The translations under genes were made by a program, and so were the position numbers. The notes below the pieces were generated by a model. The model saw only the letters and a program-made list of their open reading frames with translations, ran no database searches and was not told where the DNA came from. A DNA stretch of 64,000 nucleotides from Isoperla grammatica (taxonomy: Eukaryota; Arthropoda; Insecta; Plecoptera; Perlodidae), in contig OX246740.1 in assembly GCA_945910005.1 (NCBI GenBank), positions 52,860,526 to 52,924,525 of the forward strand. Direction: 5' to 3'. Below are positions 1-12,192 of the stretch, piece by piece (within the stretch, counting starts at the first letter, position 1; every line of letters begins with the position of its first letter).

Positions 1-430
1 AAACAGTACCGCCTCGCGTACAAGACAGTGCTGCTGTGGCGGAGACCGAGACTACTGTCTCTCACGCCAGCACCAACCAGCAGCCACCATGGTAAGCTCT
101 TTGCAGTACTAAGCTCTTTGCCTTCATCTACGTCATCATGAATAAACAGTACCGCCTCGCGTACAAGACAGTGCTGCTGTGGCGGAGACCGAGACTACTG
201 TCTCTCACACCAGCACCAACCAGCAGCCACCACGGTAAGCTCTTTGCAGTACTAAGCTCTTTGCCTTACTCTACGTCATCATGAACAAACAGTACCGCCT
301 CGCGTACAAGACAGTGCTGCTGTGGCGGAGACCGAGACTACTGTCTCTCACGCCTACACCAACCAGCAGCAATCACGGTAAGCTCTTTGCCGTACTAAGC
401 TCTTTGTAATATCAATCTCTTTGCAATACC
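1..430 (+). repeat. 143-bp tandem repeat, three copies, exon-like unit
   Basis: Units start at 1, 144 and 287 and are nearly identical. Each unit has a GC-richer part followed by an AAGCTCTTTGCAGTAC-type part. In the first unit CCACCATG (ATG at 89-91) is followed directly by GTAAGC, a good start-codon context joined to a consensus splice donor. In units two and three the ATG has become ACG (232-234 and 375-377) while GTAAGC stays. The array may continue left of the window. That the unit is a duplicated 5' exon is inference. Confidence 0.85.
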
Positions 431-560
431 AAGATCTTTACAATACCAAACTCATTGCAATACCAAGCTCTTTGCAATACTAACCTCTTTGCAAAACCAA
501 TCTCTATGCCTTCACTTACCAGCAATCATCACGGTAAGCTCTTGGCAATACTAATCTCTA
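380..560 (+). repeat. Degenerate 16-18-bp repeat (AAGCTCTTTGCAATACC)
   Basis: About ten diverged copies of CTCTTTGCAATACCAA follow the 143-bp array and appear to have expanded from the second half of its unit. A relic of the larger unit (CAGCAATCATCACGGTAAG) lies near 522-540. No coding content is apparent. Confidence 0.7.
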
Positions 561-1734
561 TGGCTTCTCGTGAAGTCAATGACTTTGCGACCTCATGATG
601 CACGAACATTGCTCGAATGTTAATGAGAAGACTGTTTTCACTAACCACTTTGGAATACTAAGTTCCTTGATATCTCACGATTCATGAACATTGCTAGTAT
701 AAATCAATGAGAAATAGAGGTGATTCAAACCACTTTTCCCAAGAACTTTGCAAACAATACGAAGCTCTTTGGGACGTCACGATCTTTTAGTAGAAATAGA
801 ATTCACACAAATATAGGTTTTGATGCTTTTAGTGTATGACAAAAATGAATATCTGTACTTTCTTTTGAATAATATCATGCTTACGAATGATAAAAGGCCC
901 AGCCTTATTCGCGGTGTATTTCCTTGCAGGGCCTATTAGTCTTACTTTAAGAAGCACTTTGGACCGAAAATCCCTCCTGCTATTTACAGATAAACGCATG
1001 CCAACACACGGAAGTTGATAAATGCTCAAACATTGCGCACAGTATCAATAAAGCTTAGTATGAGTGAGAGGTATAAGCTAAAATCCATACTGATAGAATG
1101 GTACGGGGTTCCTTTTAGAATCGCAATGGGAATATAGAAATTAGGGGGGAAAGATATTATAACAATTAAAGAATAGAGATTATTTTGAACTTAACAATAG
1201 TCAAATTTTCCTTGGAACACACACACAAACACATTTGATCATTTTTTAGGGATCAAGGTTGATGTAATATGAAATATACGAGTATTACAATATCTAAGTC
1301 CCGCGTACAGTATTCGAACCCGCTTCCCGTGGCTTCCCACATGCGAAGCGAAACGTAATTTTGAAACGAAACAAAGTCGCGTTTCCCGCGACCGGATCCT
1401 AGGAGTAAAAACACAATATCGAGTGATGCACGCTCCAACGGCGAATCTATAATAATATCCATGCACATTCATGTCGGGAAGTGATTTACGTCGGCCATTA
1501 GCTTATCGGAGATTCTCACACCTACCCCGAGCCGAGTGATTCACGGCCTTCTTGATACACTCACGATGTAGCACGACTACTTTACCGACCGATCTAATAC
1601 AACGTTTGTTTACACAGTTCCCGGGCCTAAACCGGCTTGTTTTCGGCAAGTGTTTTCAATCTTTCATAAAATATGGTCGTTGATTTAACAGCTCGATAAA
1701 CATGATAATACAGAGTTACCAACCCTATAGGGAG
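561..1734. other. Intergenic sequence without recognised genes
   Basis: AT-rich sequence with no convincing exon. A minus-strand GGGTTCGAATAC at about 1311-1322 looks like a lone tRNA B box and may be the remnant of a SINE, but no A box is clear at the right distance. Confidence 0.5.
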
Positions 1735-2160
1735 TATTCACATGACGTCATAACGGTCATAACGGAGGTCAAAAAATGTTAACATTTGAGCTGCCGATAG
1801 ACATACGAATAAGGCTACCACGAAATATGAGAGTTTTAACACGTTTATATCCCCCAACAAAGTTTACGAACATAATTATTTGAGCCATTAAAAAAACCAC
1901 AAAAAGAGTGGTCGAGACCAGAGAGTTTCTGTATGTTTTTTTTAGTAGAGAAACAATGTTTGATAACGGAAGAACTTCAACCAAACGCCATCTGAAACCT
2001 TTCAACAATGATTTACCAGTCAAAAGCAAACAAACGTTTCGCCACAATGCGCAATATATGAATCGGTAAGGATCTTTATAAGGTAAGATATTCCAACATA
2101 CCCCGATTTCCCTCTCTTCCTGTTCGTACTTCGCTCGTTCCAACCCCCACGCGCGACACA
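1735..2160. repeat. Interspersed repeat A, copy 1
   Basis: The stretch TATTCACATGACGTCATAA through ACATTTGAGCTG, CCACGAAATATGAG and CCCCCAACAAAGTTTACGA to a segment near TTCAACCAAACGCCATCT recurs in diverged form near 10200-10370, 12487-12600 and 13648-13815. It is a dispersed repeat of unknown type. A 130-aa open frame across it on the minus strand is not conserved between copies and I do not treat it as a gene. Confidence 0.6.
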
Positions 2161-2539
2161 ACTGTAGCGACCAACTCGCGAACTAGCTCACAACTACCAG
2201 TCAACCGGAACGATAAAGTTGGCGGTGGGAATTTAATGGAGACGTCGACAGTGAGGAAATGCATTAACATATAATATATAAATCAAGAAAGCGGTGCAAG
2301 TTTGTCGGTAGGGTACGTGTGATAGTGTTTACATGCCATTCATTACACGTCGCATACATACATGGGGATGTACGCTGTATTGTGTGTTGGCTCATCTACA
2401 TAAAGGGTGGCTTGCTTGCCGTTAGCATTTACACACGGCCAGAGATTCGACCAATCAGAGAGCTGTATAGAGTTACAACTCACGCGTGTTTAAGTCCGGA
2501 CAATGTTCCCAGTGCAAAGCAATTCGCCAATAGCACAAG

Positions 2540-2730
2540 ACTGAATTCCAAAAATAGCCATGTGGCCGTGTTTTATTTCGGAGAAACATTGAATATGCGC
2601 CAATCAAAGAAAGAAACAAAAATGGAGTTGCCTAGCAACACATTGTTTGTACGCCTGTGATGTCACAACCACCTCAATGGGGCTTTGCACTGCCACATTC
2701 TCCCACTCACAGCGCCAGCGTATAGTGCCA
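2540..2730. repeat. Interspersed repeat fragment shared with 42.0 kb and 30.7 kb
   Basis: GTGTTTTATTTCGGAGAAAC and the following 70 bases recur with changes at 41998-42080 (GTGTTTTGTTTCGGACAAAC). The part reading GGGCTTTGCACTG with AGCGCCAGC recurs inverted at about 30670-30730. It is a mosaic of dispersed repeats with no gene recognised. Confidence 0.5.
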
Positions 2731-2818
2731 GCCCTCAGACAAGGTCTACTTGATCTCCGCATAACTTAGCCATGAAAAAAGAGCTGATTTACCCATCAAG
2801 GAGGCTCTGGACTTGATG

Positions 2819-3298
2819 AGGCACCGAGATTGGCCACTGATGGCGCTAGTGAAAACGAATGAAGCGCTCCAAGTGGCAAAGTCGCGCAACAACCTGCTGA
2901 AGCAGCGTCGTTCTTCCTACGTCAATAAAGGGAAATTGTGAAAATTGTTTAATTAAATACGGGTTTCAAAATTTTCGTGCAGATTATGAATCCCATCAGT
3001 AAATCTTAAAAAGGCAAGCCACCATTTTAATCAGGACACGTTTTAGATGTAAAAACAACAAATAACACACAACAAACACAAACAAAACAAGACAATAAAA
3101 GCCAAAACAAAAGCACAAAACAAAACAACAATACAAAATAAATACACATCAACAATAAAAAACAAAACAAACACCAAACAAAAACAAGATATATCACAAT
3201 AATATCCAGCACTATTTTCAACCGCGGAATGAAATCTTCAGCAGTTTGTTGCTAAATTTTGCCACATATAGCGCTGTATGTACTAACACACGGTGCCT
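2819..3298. mobile_element. 480-bp element with AGGCACCG inverted ends, copy 1
   Basis: This 480-bp block is almost identical to 14235-14714 (offset exactly 11416, a handful of substitutions). It starts AGGCACCG and ends CGGTGCCT, so both copies have 8-bp terminal inverted repeats. The interior is one-sidedly A/C rich (ACAAACACAAACAAAACAAG) and encodes nothing convincing. A 64-aa frame in it is low-complexity. It looks like a non-autonomous DNA transposon. Flanks of this copy show no clean target duplication. Confidence 0.7.
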
Positions 3299-3616
3299 GG
3301 TCAAAGCTAAAGTAGGCTGCAGCACCTGTCCTGAAAGGTCCAACTTTGTAATCCATTCCATGTTAAATATTGTCGTTAGTCAACTGTCTAACTGTCAAAC
3401 GACAATAAGTTTGTTTTGTATCTATAACAAAGGTATTCTCTGTCAAAAACCTTGTAAAACATTACTACAATGGATGATTTATATTTAAAAGTATTAAATA
3501 TAAACGACTTGAATGATTGAATTGAGAAAACGAGGTGCAAAGATCGAGTTGGACCTTTCAGTACTGCTAGCGCTGCGAGCGGCAGAAAGTCGCGCCTGAG
3601 ACGCCCATTATGAAGA

Positions 3617-3795
3617 TTCCAAAGAAGTTAGTCGCATTCGTTGTAACTTCTACTTCTACCGCCAGCCTTCGCTGTGCTTCGACAACAATGATTATGACGT
3701 CACTGTGTTGGTCCAGCCTATGACGTTCTTGTTGGTCGTGCAGCTGATTCCAAAGAACTTAGTCGCATTCGTTGTAACTTCTACTTCTCCAGAGA
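3617..3795. repeat. Direct duplication of a 45-bp segment
   Basis: ATTCCAAAGAACTTAGTCGC and its continuation CATTCGTTGTAACTTCTACTTC occurs at about 3617-3660 and again at 3748-3792, roughly 130 bp apart. The rest of 3299-4746 shows no exon or element I can support. Confidence 0.6.
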
Positions 3796-4749
3796 GCTCG
3801 ATCAATGCAAAACACGGTCCATGCACTAATGCCTGATCAATGATCACAAGAGTTCCAAACAAATATGTTAGATGCCAGATAATTTGATTTTAAAGCTTCT
3901 CATTAGTGATTTCCATTCTATATTGGCTAAAACCGATGTCACTAGATCGAGCAAAAGTGGTGTATATATAAACCACGAACCCTGCTCCATCTACCGTTAA
4001 GTTAATCCTCTGCTGCGACAACAAGTCTATACACTATTAAAATTTAACTATATCCACCACACAGCGAGCTAGGAGAAAAGCTTAAGTGTATTGGAAATTA
4101 AATAAGAAGAATGAGTGAGTGCTGGCTCACGGCTTATGGCTGGTGAAATTAATGAGCAGTAGAACGGGGCATGGGATCTATTGCGAGCATCGACAGGCAG
4201 GCTTGGTCTACTTAGGAAGATTGAAAAGCGCTGAGGCACAAAAAGCGTCTGACTTGTGGACCCCACCCGAACAACCCTCCCGTTCCTCAATTTAAAATTC
4301 ATTTTCGAGTTATCTTATAAAAAGTTATTAAAACGGTCTATTTCCATATTTTAAGTATGCATAAAATAGAAATTGGAAAAGTAATTAAAAACTGCGACTT
4401 TTCGGTAGCGAAAAGGTGGTAATCCTTTCATTCAGGTGAGGAGGGAACTGTGATTAGTTACAGCCAGCCTCTATCAAGTCCAACATTTCATTGTGGCAGG
4501 TGGCGGAAAATGATTTCAAATTGAATCCTACCGTTTATATGGTAATGATGCGAGTAGATTTGCAATACAAGTATTTTCTTAATATATTAATCTGAGCATC
4601 GTGTTACTTGCTAAATCAGGTTTGTTTAACAGTAGCTAGCTGCTATATTGATATTTTATTAAATCAGTTTCAATTATTTAAAACAAATTGTAAAAACTCT
4701 GCGAACTGATTCACGCAAATCCGTGGAATTAAGTAATTAGTCATACTAA

Positions 4750-4896
4750 GGGCCGGTCTTACAATCTCCTAATAGGAAAGTTGTTTGTAGCAATTAAGCT
4801 ATTTGGAGGATTTCAGGAGTTTTGATTGGTGGTTGCCATGGAGACAACAAGCTATTCGACGAATAAGTAGTTATTGGGACATAGTAAGACTGGACC
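4750..4896 (+). mobile_element. 147-bp Harbinger-like MITE, copy 1
   Basis: Starts GGGCCGGTCTTAC and ends GTAAGACTGGACC, giving imperfect terminal inverted repeats. The centre has GATTGGTGGTTGCCATGGAG. It is flanked by TAA and TTA. The same 147-bp length is found at 22304-22450 and inverted at 52941-53087. The 3-bp T-W-A flanks suggest the PIF/Harbinger superfamily, an inference. Confidence 0.7.
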
Positions 4897-5080
4897 TTAG
4901 TTATAGAATACTATTTCAATATCTTCGGCCTAGTTAAGAAGTAAAAACTGTGTGTTTGCCCCTATTAAAAAAGGGGTCACGGAGATTGAAGGGTCAAGTA
5001 TAGACCAGACACAACCCCCCACACTTTACCCCATTAGCCACGACCCTGCACAGCAGCGTACATTCTACACCATCTCGTTG

Positions 5081-6090
5081 GAGAAGGCTGTGGCTGCGTG
5101 TCGATCACGTCACATCTCTACTTCAAGAGGGCAGTGTCTTGTTGTATCGCCGCCATAGAGAAGGCTGTGGATGCGTGTCGATCACGTGACATCTCTACTT
5201 CAAGAGGGCAGTGTCTTGTTGTATCGCCGCCATAGAGAAGGCTGTGGCTGCGTGTCGATCACGTCACATCTCTACTTCAAGAGGGCAGTGTCTTGTTGTA
5301 TCGCCGCCATAGAGAAGGCTGTGGATGCGTGTCGATCACGTGACATCTCTATACTTCAAGAGGGCAGTGTCTTGTTGTATCGCCGCCATAGAGAAGGCTG
5401 TGGCTGCGTGTCGATCACGTGACATCTCTATACTTCAAGAGGGCAGTGTCTTGTTGTATCGCCGCCATAGAGAAGGCTGTGGCTGCGTGTCACGTCGCAT
5501 CTCTACATCAAGAGGGCAGTGTCTTGTTGTATCGCCGCCATAGAGAAGGCTGTGGCTGCGTGTCGATCACGTCACATCTCTACTTCAAGAGGGCAGTGTC
5601 TTGTTGTATCGCCGCCATAGAGAAGGCTGTGGCTGCGTGTCGATCACGTGACATCTCTATACTTCAAGAGGGCAGTGTCTTGTTGTATCGCCGCCATAGA
5701 GAAGGCTGTGGCTGCGTGTCGATCACGTGACATCTCTACTTCAAGAGGGCAGTGTCTTGTTGTATCGCCGTCATAGAGAAGGCTGTGGCTGCGTGTCGAT
5801 CACGTCGCATCTCTACTTCAAGAGGGCAGTGTCTTGTTGTATCGCCGCCATAGAGAAGGCTGTGGCTGCGTGTCTGTCACGTGACATCTCTACTTCAAGA
5901 GGGCAGTGTCTTGTTGTATCGCCGCCATAGAGAAGGCTGTGGCTGCGTGTCACGTCGCATCTCTACTTCAAGAGGGCAGTGTCTTGTTGTATCGCCGTCA
6001 TAGAGAAGGCTGTGGCTGCGTGTCTGTCACGAGACATCTCCACTTCAAGAGGGCAGTGTCTTGTTGTATCGCCGCCATAGAGAAGGCTGT
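5081..6090 (+). repeat. 77-bp minisatellite, about 13 copies
   Basis: Units begin at 5081, 5158, 5235, 5312 and onward with GAGAAGGCTGTGGCTGCG, contain CGATCACGTGACATCTCT and end ATCGCCGCCATA. Some units are 79 bp (CTCTATACTTC) and two lack the GATCAC segment. The many overlapping 60-100-aa open frames here are a by-product of the repeat: 77 is not a multiple of three, so all frames are read in turn. Confidence 0.95.
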
Positions 6091-6177
6091 GCGTCTCTAG
6101 CGAACGATCAATCAAAGTCATTCATTGAGTGTGTGGGTGGTGAGGTTGGAGGGCACAAGAAGTGGTCTATCTATGCT

Positions 6178-6840
6178 ACCTTCATCCACCCTTGCAACCC
6201 CAACAATCTACGTTGTATTTAAAAGTCCTGCCATTTAGATAACACTGGCTATGTTCTTTGGTTAGAGAGCACAATAAAAGATCTACACTTCCTTCATCCA
6301 CCCTTGCAACCCCAAGAATCTACGTTGTATTTAAAAGTCCTGCCATTTAGATAACACTGGCTATGTTCTTTGGTTAGAGAGCACAATAATAGATCTACAC
6401 TTCCTTCATCTACCCTTGCAACCCCAAGAATCTACGTTGTATTTAAAAGTCCTGCCATTTAGATAACACTGGCTATGTTCTTTGGTTAGAGAGCACAATA
6501 ATAGATCTACACTTCCTTCATCCACCCTTGCAACCCCAAGAATCTACGTTGTATTTAAAAGTCCTGCCATTTAGATAACACTGGCTATGTTCTTTGGTTA
6601 GAGAGCACAATAATTAGCCTACACTTCCTTCATCCACCCTTGCAACCCCAAGAATCTACGTTGTATTTAAAAGTCGTGCCATTTAGATAACATTGGGTAT
6701 GCTCTTTGGTTAGAGAGCACAATAATTGATCTACACTTCCTTCATCCACCCTTGCAACCCCAAGAATCTACGTTGTATTTAAAAGTCGTGCCATTTAGAT
6801 AACATTGGCTATACTCTTTGGTTAGAGAGCATAAGAAAAA
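6178..6840 (+). repeat. 117-bp minisatellite, about 6 copies
   Basis: Units begin CCTTCATCCACCCTTGCAAC and contain TTTAGATAACACTGGCTATG and TTTGGTTAGAGAGCACAATA. Copies are highly similar, with the last two sharing a C-to-G change (AAGTCGTGCC) that groups them. It lies less than 100 bp after the 77-bp array. Confidence 0.95.
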
Positions 6841-8694
6841 CCCAACCATTTAAGTTCTTAATTATTATTCTTCTATCACTCATTGGGTTATAAACGATGC
6901 TAACCGAGACGATGAGAAGGTGATATTTGTAGAAGTCAAGATATCCATACCTAAGCCAGTAGTCTAATGAAATTCATAACTAGACGTCATAGGAACTAGT
7001 TGTCGACTACCTATCACAGAAATCGTGGTTTACTAGATCATGAGCAACTATTCAACGTAGAAGCAATTTTTTTGAGAGACTATCCGTTCTAATCAAGATC
7101 TGTTGATTCGAGCTGTTTGTAGCCACTCTACACTCTGCACTCTACACTCTACACTCTAGTCTAAAGACAATGTAAGATCGTATGTGGTATTCGTATCTAC
7201 GTCTTTTGGCATCTACGGCTCAATCCCACACCTCAACCCTATACAACGGTATCCGTCAACCCCCTCCCTCACGGACAAGTTGAAGGTACATTCAACGGGA
7301 GTAGACTACGCACGCCCATCAATCATCTCTAGTGACAGACGCGGCCGCCAGACGGAGCGCATCGTCGTCGATCACCATACACAGCCCTCTAGACCGCTAA
7401 CTCGCCGAAACCTCGAGTAATTCTGCAACGTTTTACTTTAATAAGGGCGCGCATCAATCACGCTGGCTGTGGCGTCGGCGTCTCAAACTGTTACGGATAA
7501 TAAAGCTGCTGGGTTGTCTCGGGCAGGGGGGGGGGGGAGGGCACCTAGCTGTCACGTGACCAAACTCGCTAAGTTAAACGTTTTTTTCGATATCTTGAAA
7601 ACGCTTCTAGAAATAGAAAAGGTAATTCTAAAACGGAATTTTATTTTGTAATGGATTTAAAAACTTTATAATATGGCAATTATTAGGATTGTTATTTACG
7701 AAATTAATTCGATATTTTATAATTCATTTTTGGCGGAGTTCTCTCACACATTCAAAGTACTTGGAAGGAGACAGACGTCAAAACGGCGAACGTAGCGTTC
7801 ATTTCGAATAAGGGGGCTGTGACGATAACGATACAGTTTCATTGTTGTGTATGGCGCACACACATGGTGCAAAGCATTGTAGAGTGACTATCTTGTAATT
7901 TTCTCAATTAACGCTATTGTGCCGCTAACTTGTTTTCTCCATGACAACCACCAATCACAAGCGTAGTTACCAGGGCTAAATATCCTATGGTCATAATACC
8001 GGGCATGCTTCGTATAGAATGTGAGTCCACTAAATCCCTGACCACCTACCCTAGGTCTATGGGGAGGCGTACAACAAACGACTACACTGCAGCGCTTCGA
8101 GCGTTCCGGCCACTGAGCACTGCCTGCTCAAAGTCATCGAAAACCTCTCTAGAAGCCAGTGCACTAATTATCGATTCCAAAGAAGTCAAGTAATCTTTCC
8201 AAAGACTTAGAAATTCGTATTGTTGAAAGTTGTGTGTATCCAACATTCAGTGACTGTTGGCTGGATCGCTCGCAACGCTCTCTGTGCACTTGTTACGCCT
8301 CCCCATAGAATGCGAGTCCACTAAATCTCTGACCACCTATATCCTGGTCTATAGGAGTTAGTTCCATGTCACTGGGGATGACGAACAACTTCATCCCCGT
8401 TCTTCGACGTTCCGGCTTGTATGAATTAGCGCGTGAAAACTGCAGCGCTAGCATCGCTATACTATACCGATGACGTCATCTTAACGTCGTTCCCAATCGA
8501 ACCACTCACTCTAAACTTGCAACTTACTCGACTGACTGACTTGACTGCACTTTATACTTCCACACTGCACTGCACACTAGACCGATTAACTCGCCCGGCG
8601 ATAACTCACGGCCATCTAGAGCAACTCATCTTCAAAGCATTACTTCCGACTGGCCACTCAAAATTGACTAGATACCATGGACTTACAACTATCT
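6841..8694. other. Intergenic; small repeats only
   Basis: A short (CACTCTA) run lies at about 7120-7160 and a 9-base G run near 7530. A GTCCACTAAATCCCTGACCA block at about 8025 recurs at about 8312. CTATGGGGAGGCGT (about 8058) is inverted at about 8293. No exon is convincing; frames of 60-97 aa here look like chance. Confidence 0.5.
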
Positions 8695-9215
8695 GGGGCC
8701 TCATTCCTGTACATTTGCAAACTTAACCCCGGTGTTAGTCAATAGCCAATCAGGAGTCAGCAATGGAGACACCGATCGAAGGAAGACATTGTTGAAAAAA
8801 CGAGACAAAATAAAAACAATAACAAACAAAAACAGTCCAATAACCTCAAAACTTTGATAAAATACTCAATAAAACTATACATTTACATATGTAGGACCTA
8901 TTATAATGTACTATAAATACACAACATTGTTTATAAACTTCAATAAACACATAAAGTAACGTATCCATGAAATAAGATACTCTCAATAAAGAATTGAAAT
9001 GTGACATTTGTGAAACTATACACACGGGCATTGACAAAATGGCGGCATTCCAATGTATTGTTGAGATAACTCTTCTTAACCCTACTATCAGACAGGGTCA
9101 TATTTGCCTCCGAATTATGCAGGGAAGCCTGTGTAGGAGTTAACCCCGGGGTCATTTTAACATGGGGTTAGCGAGAGTTAAGGAGGGTTAAAAAAATGTA
9201 CAGGAATGAGGCCCC
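8695..9215. mobile_element. 521-bp element with GGGGCCTCATTCC inverted ends
   Basis: Starts GGGGCCTCATTCCTGTACAT and ends with its exact complement ATGTACAGGAATGAGGCCCC. Subterminal TTAACCCC motifs also face each other. No transposase is present and no target duplication is clear. It is a non-autonomous inverted-repeat element of uncertain superfamily. Confidence 0.7.
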
Positions 9216-9464
9216 TGGATGTGCAACATGGTTGGAATACGCGTCTACGATTCTCATTTCCGGTTTTTGACATTCTCGGACATTTTAGCCACTATCGCTA
9301 AGCAATTACACATTAACAGCCACAACAACAATGTGTACAATGTCAAAATCCGAAACTTGGCTAAAATGGCCGCCCACCGCCTTCTCCCGTGGCTATTTAA
9401 TCGGGACATTGATTTGTTAGCTGATTCAGGTCCAGTAATGAAGTTACTATTGTAAGTCCATATA

Positions 9465-10340
9465 GATACATTCTGGTGGTAAGGAAATGAACTATTATAT
9501 GAGGAGGACTTTAGCAGCTGTCTAATGTTCATTGTTGTTTTATTGTTAAATCGTCAATAGCTATGTTTACATGGCGTATTGAGTATTGGATTGGGATTGG
9601 ATTGGATTCAGATCGATGCGTTTACATGACCCGAATTTATCACGCACTCAGTTTGTTTTCAATACCAAGTGAGTGCAATCTAGCGGTGTTTTTATGAACT
9701 TCTTATCCACTGCCATCTTTAATCTGGCTATCAGAAAGTGGATGCATTAGTTGGTGTAACGCAGGCGGTTGTTCCATAACCTTACTTTTGTTTTGTTTTT
9801 TGTCATGTTACCTCTACACACAACCACACGTTTCGTTTAGACATTACAGCTCGTATTTTTAAGTAAACACGCTCAGTCCGACGTCTGTGTTTGCGGTATG
9901 ACGCTTTAAACCGCGGGCTGATCGCCGTCACCTGTCACAATACACACGTACAACAACAACAACCTTGGTGAATTCGATACGACACTAGAAAGTCGTTTAC
10001 ATGCAGAGGATTCAATACAATCTCTCAATACGATCCCAGCTTTTAGGGGATTGGATTCAACCGATCCAATCCGAGTTTAAAGTGTTTACATGGAGGATTG
10101 AACAGCCGGATCGTACTCAATACCGTATTGAATCCTTCATGTAAACATGGCTAATGTCGCAGATAAGGAGGTTGCTTAGCAGCGCATCTATAAGTTACCT
10201 TATCTCCAATAATTTTAACGCGTGTATATCCCCCAACAAAGTTTGTGATAAAAAGAGTGAAAGAGACAAGGAGGTTTATTTGTGTAGCTTTTTAGTAGTA
10301 ATAGCAAACTAATATTGGAGAACAATAGAACTTCAACTAA
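9465..10340. repeat. Interspersed repeat B plus A, interrupted by an inverted-repeat element
   Basis: ATTCTGGTGGTAAG at 9470 through TTGTTAAATCGTCAA, then after the insertion ATGTCGCAGATAAGGAGGTT and GCTTAGCAGCGCATC, matches 11640-11745 plus 12193 onward. Repeat A sequence (CCCCCAACAAAGTTTGTGA) follows. Comparing the two copies shows that 9558-10153 was inserted. Confidence 0.65.
9558..10153. mobile_element. Inverted-repeat element with TTTACATG ends (596 bp)
   Basis: Begins TAGCTATGTTTACATG and ends CATGTAAACATGGCTA. Further TTTACATG motifs sit inside (GCGTTTACATGACC, GTCGTTTACATGCAG, GTGTTTACATGGAGG). The uninterrupted form of the host repeat near 11710 supports the boundaries and a TA target duplication. 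It has no coding capacity. It is the same architecture as 58267-58858. Confidence 0.7.
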
Positions 10341-11639
10341 ACGCCATCTAAACATTTCAAAAATGAATTTAAAAAGTAAACATACATCTCGTTTTGGTAC
10401 ACACAATATGGCTGCCACGTATACATTATGTGAATACACTCTACATAACATTTTAGGCGACCGTAGCGCTCGGTTTTTCCGAGCGGTACATCCCGACACT
10501 AACATCACTAATCGTCTTACTGTGAAGCGAAGACGTTTTTCCGCCGCTTTCAACGAGATAAAAGTAAAGCAAGGAAAATAATGTCGTGTAAGACGACTCG
10601 ACTAATGTCCCAGAAGAAGTTTTACACGTTTCTCTACCTCCATTAAAGTCGATCGATGAGGTGAACTACCCATCCAATACAACAACTAAACTATTCAAAT
10701 TAAATGGACATGAAAAAATACTTTTTTTTATTCTAAATTATGAATTTTAAGAATTATTACATGTGATTAGCATTTAATACTGAACTTCTTGAAATTATAT
10801 ATTTTTTTTTATTAATAAAGTATATTTATAGTTTCTAATTTGAGTAGATTTGACGTAAAATTGACACACCAACGCGAATATCTCGAAAACGGATCGCGTT
10901 CGATCATCTTTTTTAAACGTATTCATGTTAATCATGAAGTTATATACATTTAGGACGAAACTTTGTTACAATATATTACTTTTTGAAGGTGATACGCAAA
11001 GTTATACGATTGAAAGTGTAGGTTTTTGTTCAGTTACAATGTATAACATAGGGAATTCCAACACATTTCAACACTAAATAAATAAAAAACTAATATCGGT
11101 AGGTGCATATTTTTTTCTACAATATTCACAAGCTTAATCTCAACTTGTAGTACATACAATTTGAATGATTTATATTACATGTGCAGTTATCATCGATCGA
11201 CTTTAATATGCGAAATAGTTTTCAAACTAACTATAGAACATTTTCGTAGTAGAAGTGCAAAGAACTTAAACATCCTTGTAAGAACTTGTATTTCAAGCAT
11301 GTTTAACATGCTTTTATACTATGTGAATGGAGGTCATCATTCTCGTTATGCTGATATAGTGAGTGGGAAGTCGAGTTATTAGAGATAAATCATTAACATG
11401 CTTCGTTCAATCTCGCCCTCACGTAACTGATTACAAATTTGTTGCAGATAAAAATAGTAGAATTCAAAATCCCAGTCAAGTTTCGATGTATTAACTTCTG
11501 GTTTCTCTATTCAAAACGCTACAATACATTTACCGTCAAAATATTACGTGCCACTCCTCGATATTTAATAATTTGTAAATATAATGACACTCAGAACTCA
11601 AAAGCGGCCGATATGGCCACTAAAAATAGACTAGATGCA
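10341..11639. other. AT-rich intergenic sequence
   Basis: No exon, RNA gene or element boundary recognised. Poly(T) and poly(A) runs occur at about 10720 and 10800. An 88-aa frame at 10315-10581 overlaps repeat A and looks like chance. Confidence 0.4.
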
Positions 11640-11745
11640 TTCTGGTGGTAAGAAAATAAACTATTATACTGAGCTGTAAATTGTTCATTGTTGTTTTCCT
11701 ATTAAATCATCAATGGCGCAGATAAAGAGGTTGCTTAGCAGCGCC

Positions 11746-12192
11746 CAGTGGCGTATCCAGGATTTTGGAAAGGGGGGGGGGTTTAACTCATATTATAGAG
11801 AGTGGAACCAAAAATAAACGGGGGTTCCGGGGGGGGGTTCCCCCCGGGAAAATTTTCTCGTCAAGGTCATTTTGGTGCAAATCTGTGCGTTTTACAGGGG
11901 CCAACTGAACTAAAATTACTAAATTTCTGGCAACGATTTTCTCCTTAAGAAACGAAAAAAGCTTCAAAGAACAACAATTGAACTGAAGTGTTAATACACA
12001 GAAATAGAATTATAGAGCGATGTGTGTATTTTTAACAAAAACTAATGTCTTTGGTATTGAATACAAAAATACTGTATATTTATATTTCCATTTTTTTTTC
12101 AATCCATTGCAATTTCCACTTTTCCTTTGCGAAAGGGGGGGGGGGTTGTCCCCCCCCCCCCCTCCCCCCCCCCCCCCTTGGATACGCCACTG
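11746..12192. mobile_element. hAT-type MITE, 447 bp, with poly(G)/poly(C) subtermini
   Basis: Begins CAGTGGCGTATCCAGGA and ends GGATACGCCACTG. It is flanked by a perfect 8-bp duplication GCAGCGCC at 11738-11745 and 12193-12200. CAG ends and 8-bp duplications are hallmarks of the hAT superfamily. Inside both ends are long homopolymers (G runs near 11773 and 11830, C runs near 12150-12178). It sits in repeat B, whose uninterrupted form is at about 10180. The frames across the C-rich end are not genes. Confidence 0.88.

Noticed and set aside
3027..3221. 64-aa hydrophobic frame, also at 14443-14637
   Set aside because: A low-complexity translation of the A/C-rich interior of the 480-bp element.
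5081..6100. Overlapping 60-103-aa frames, possible repeat protein
   Set aside because: The 77-bp unit shifts frame every copy, so open frames are a by-product of the repeat; no start, splice or conserved codon pattern.
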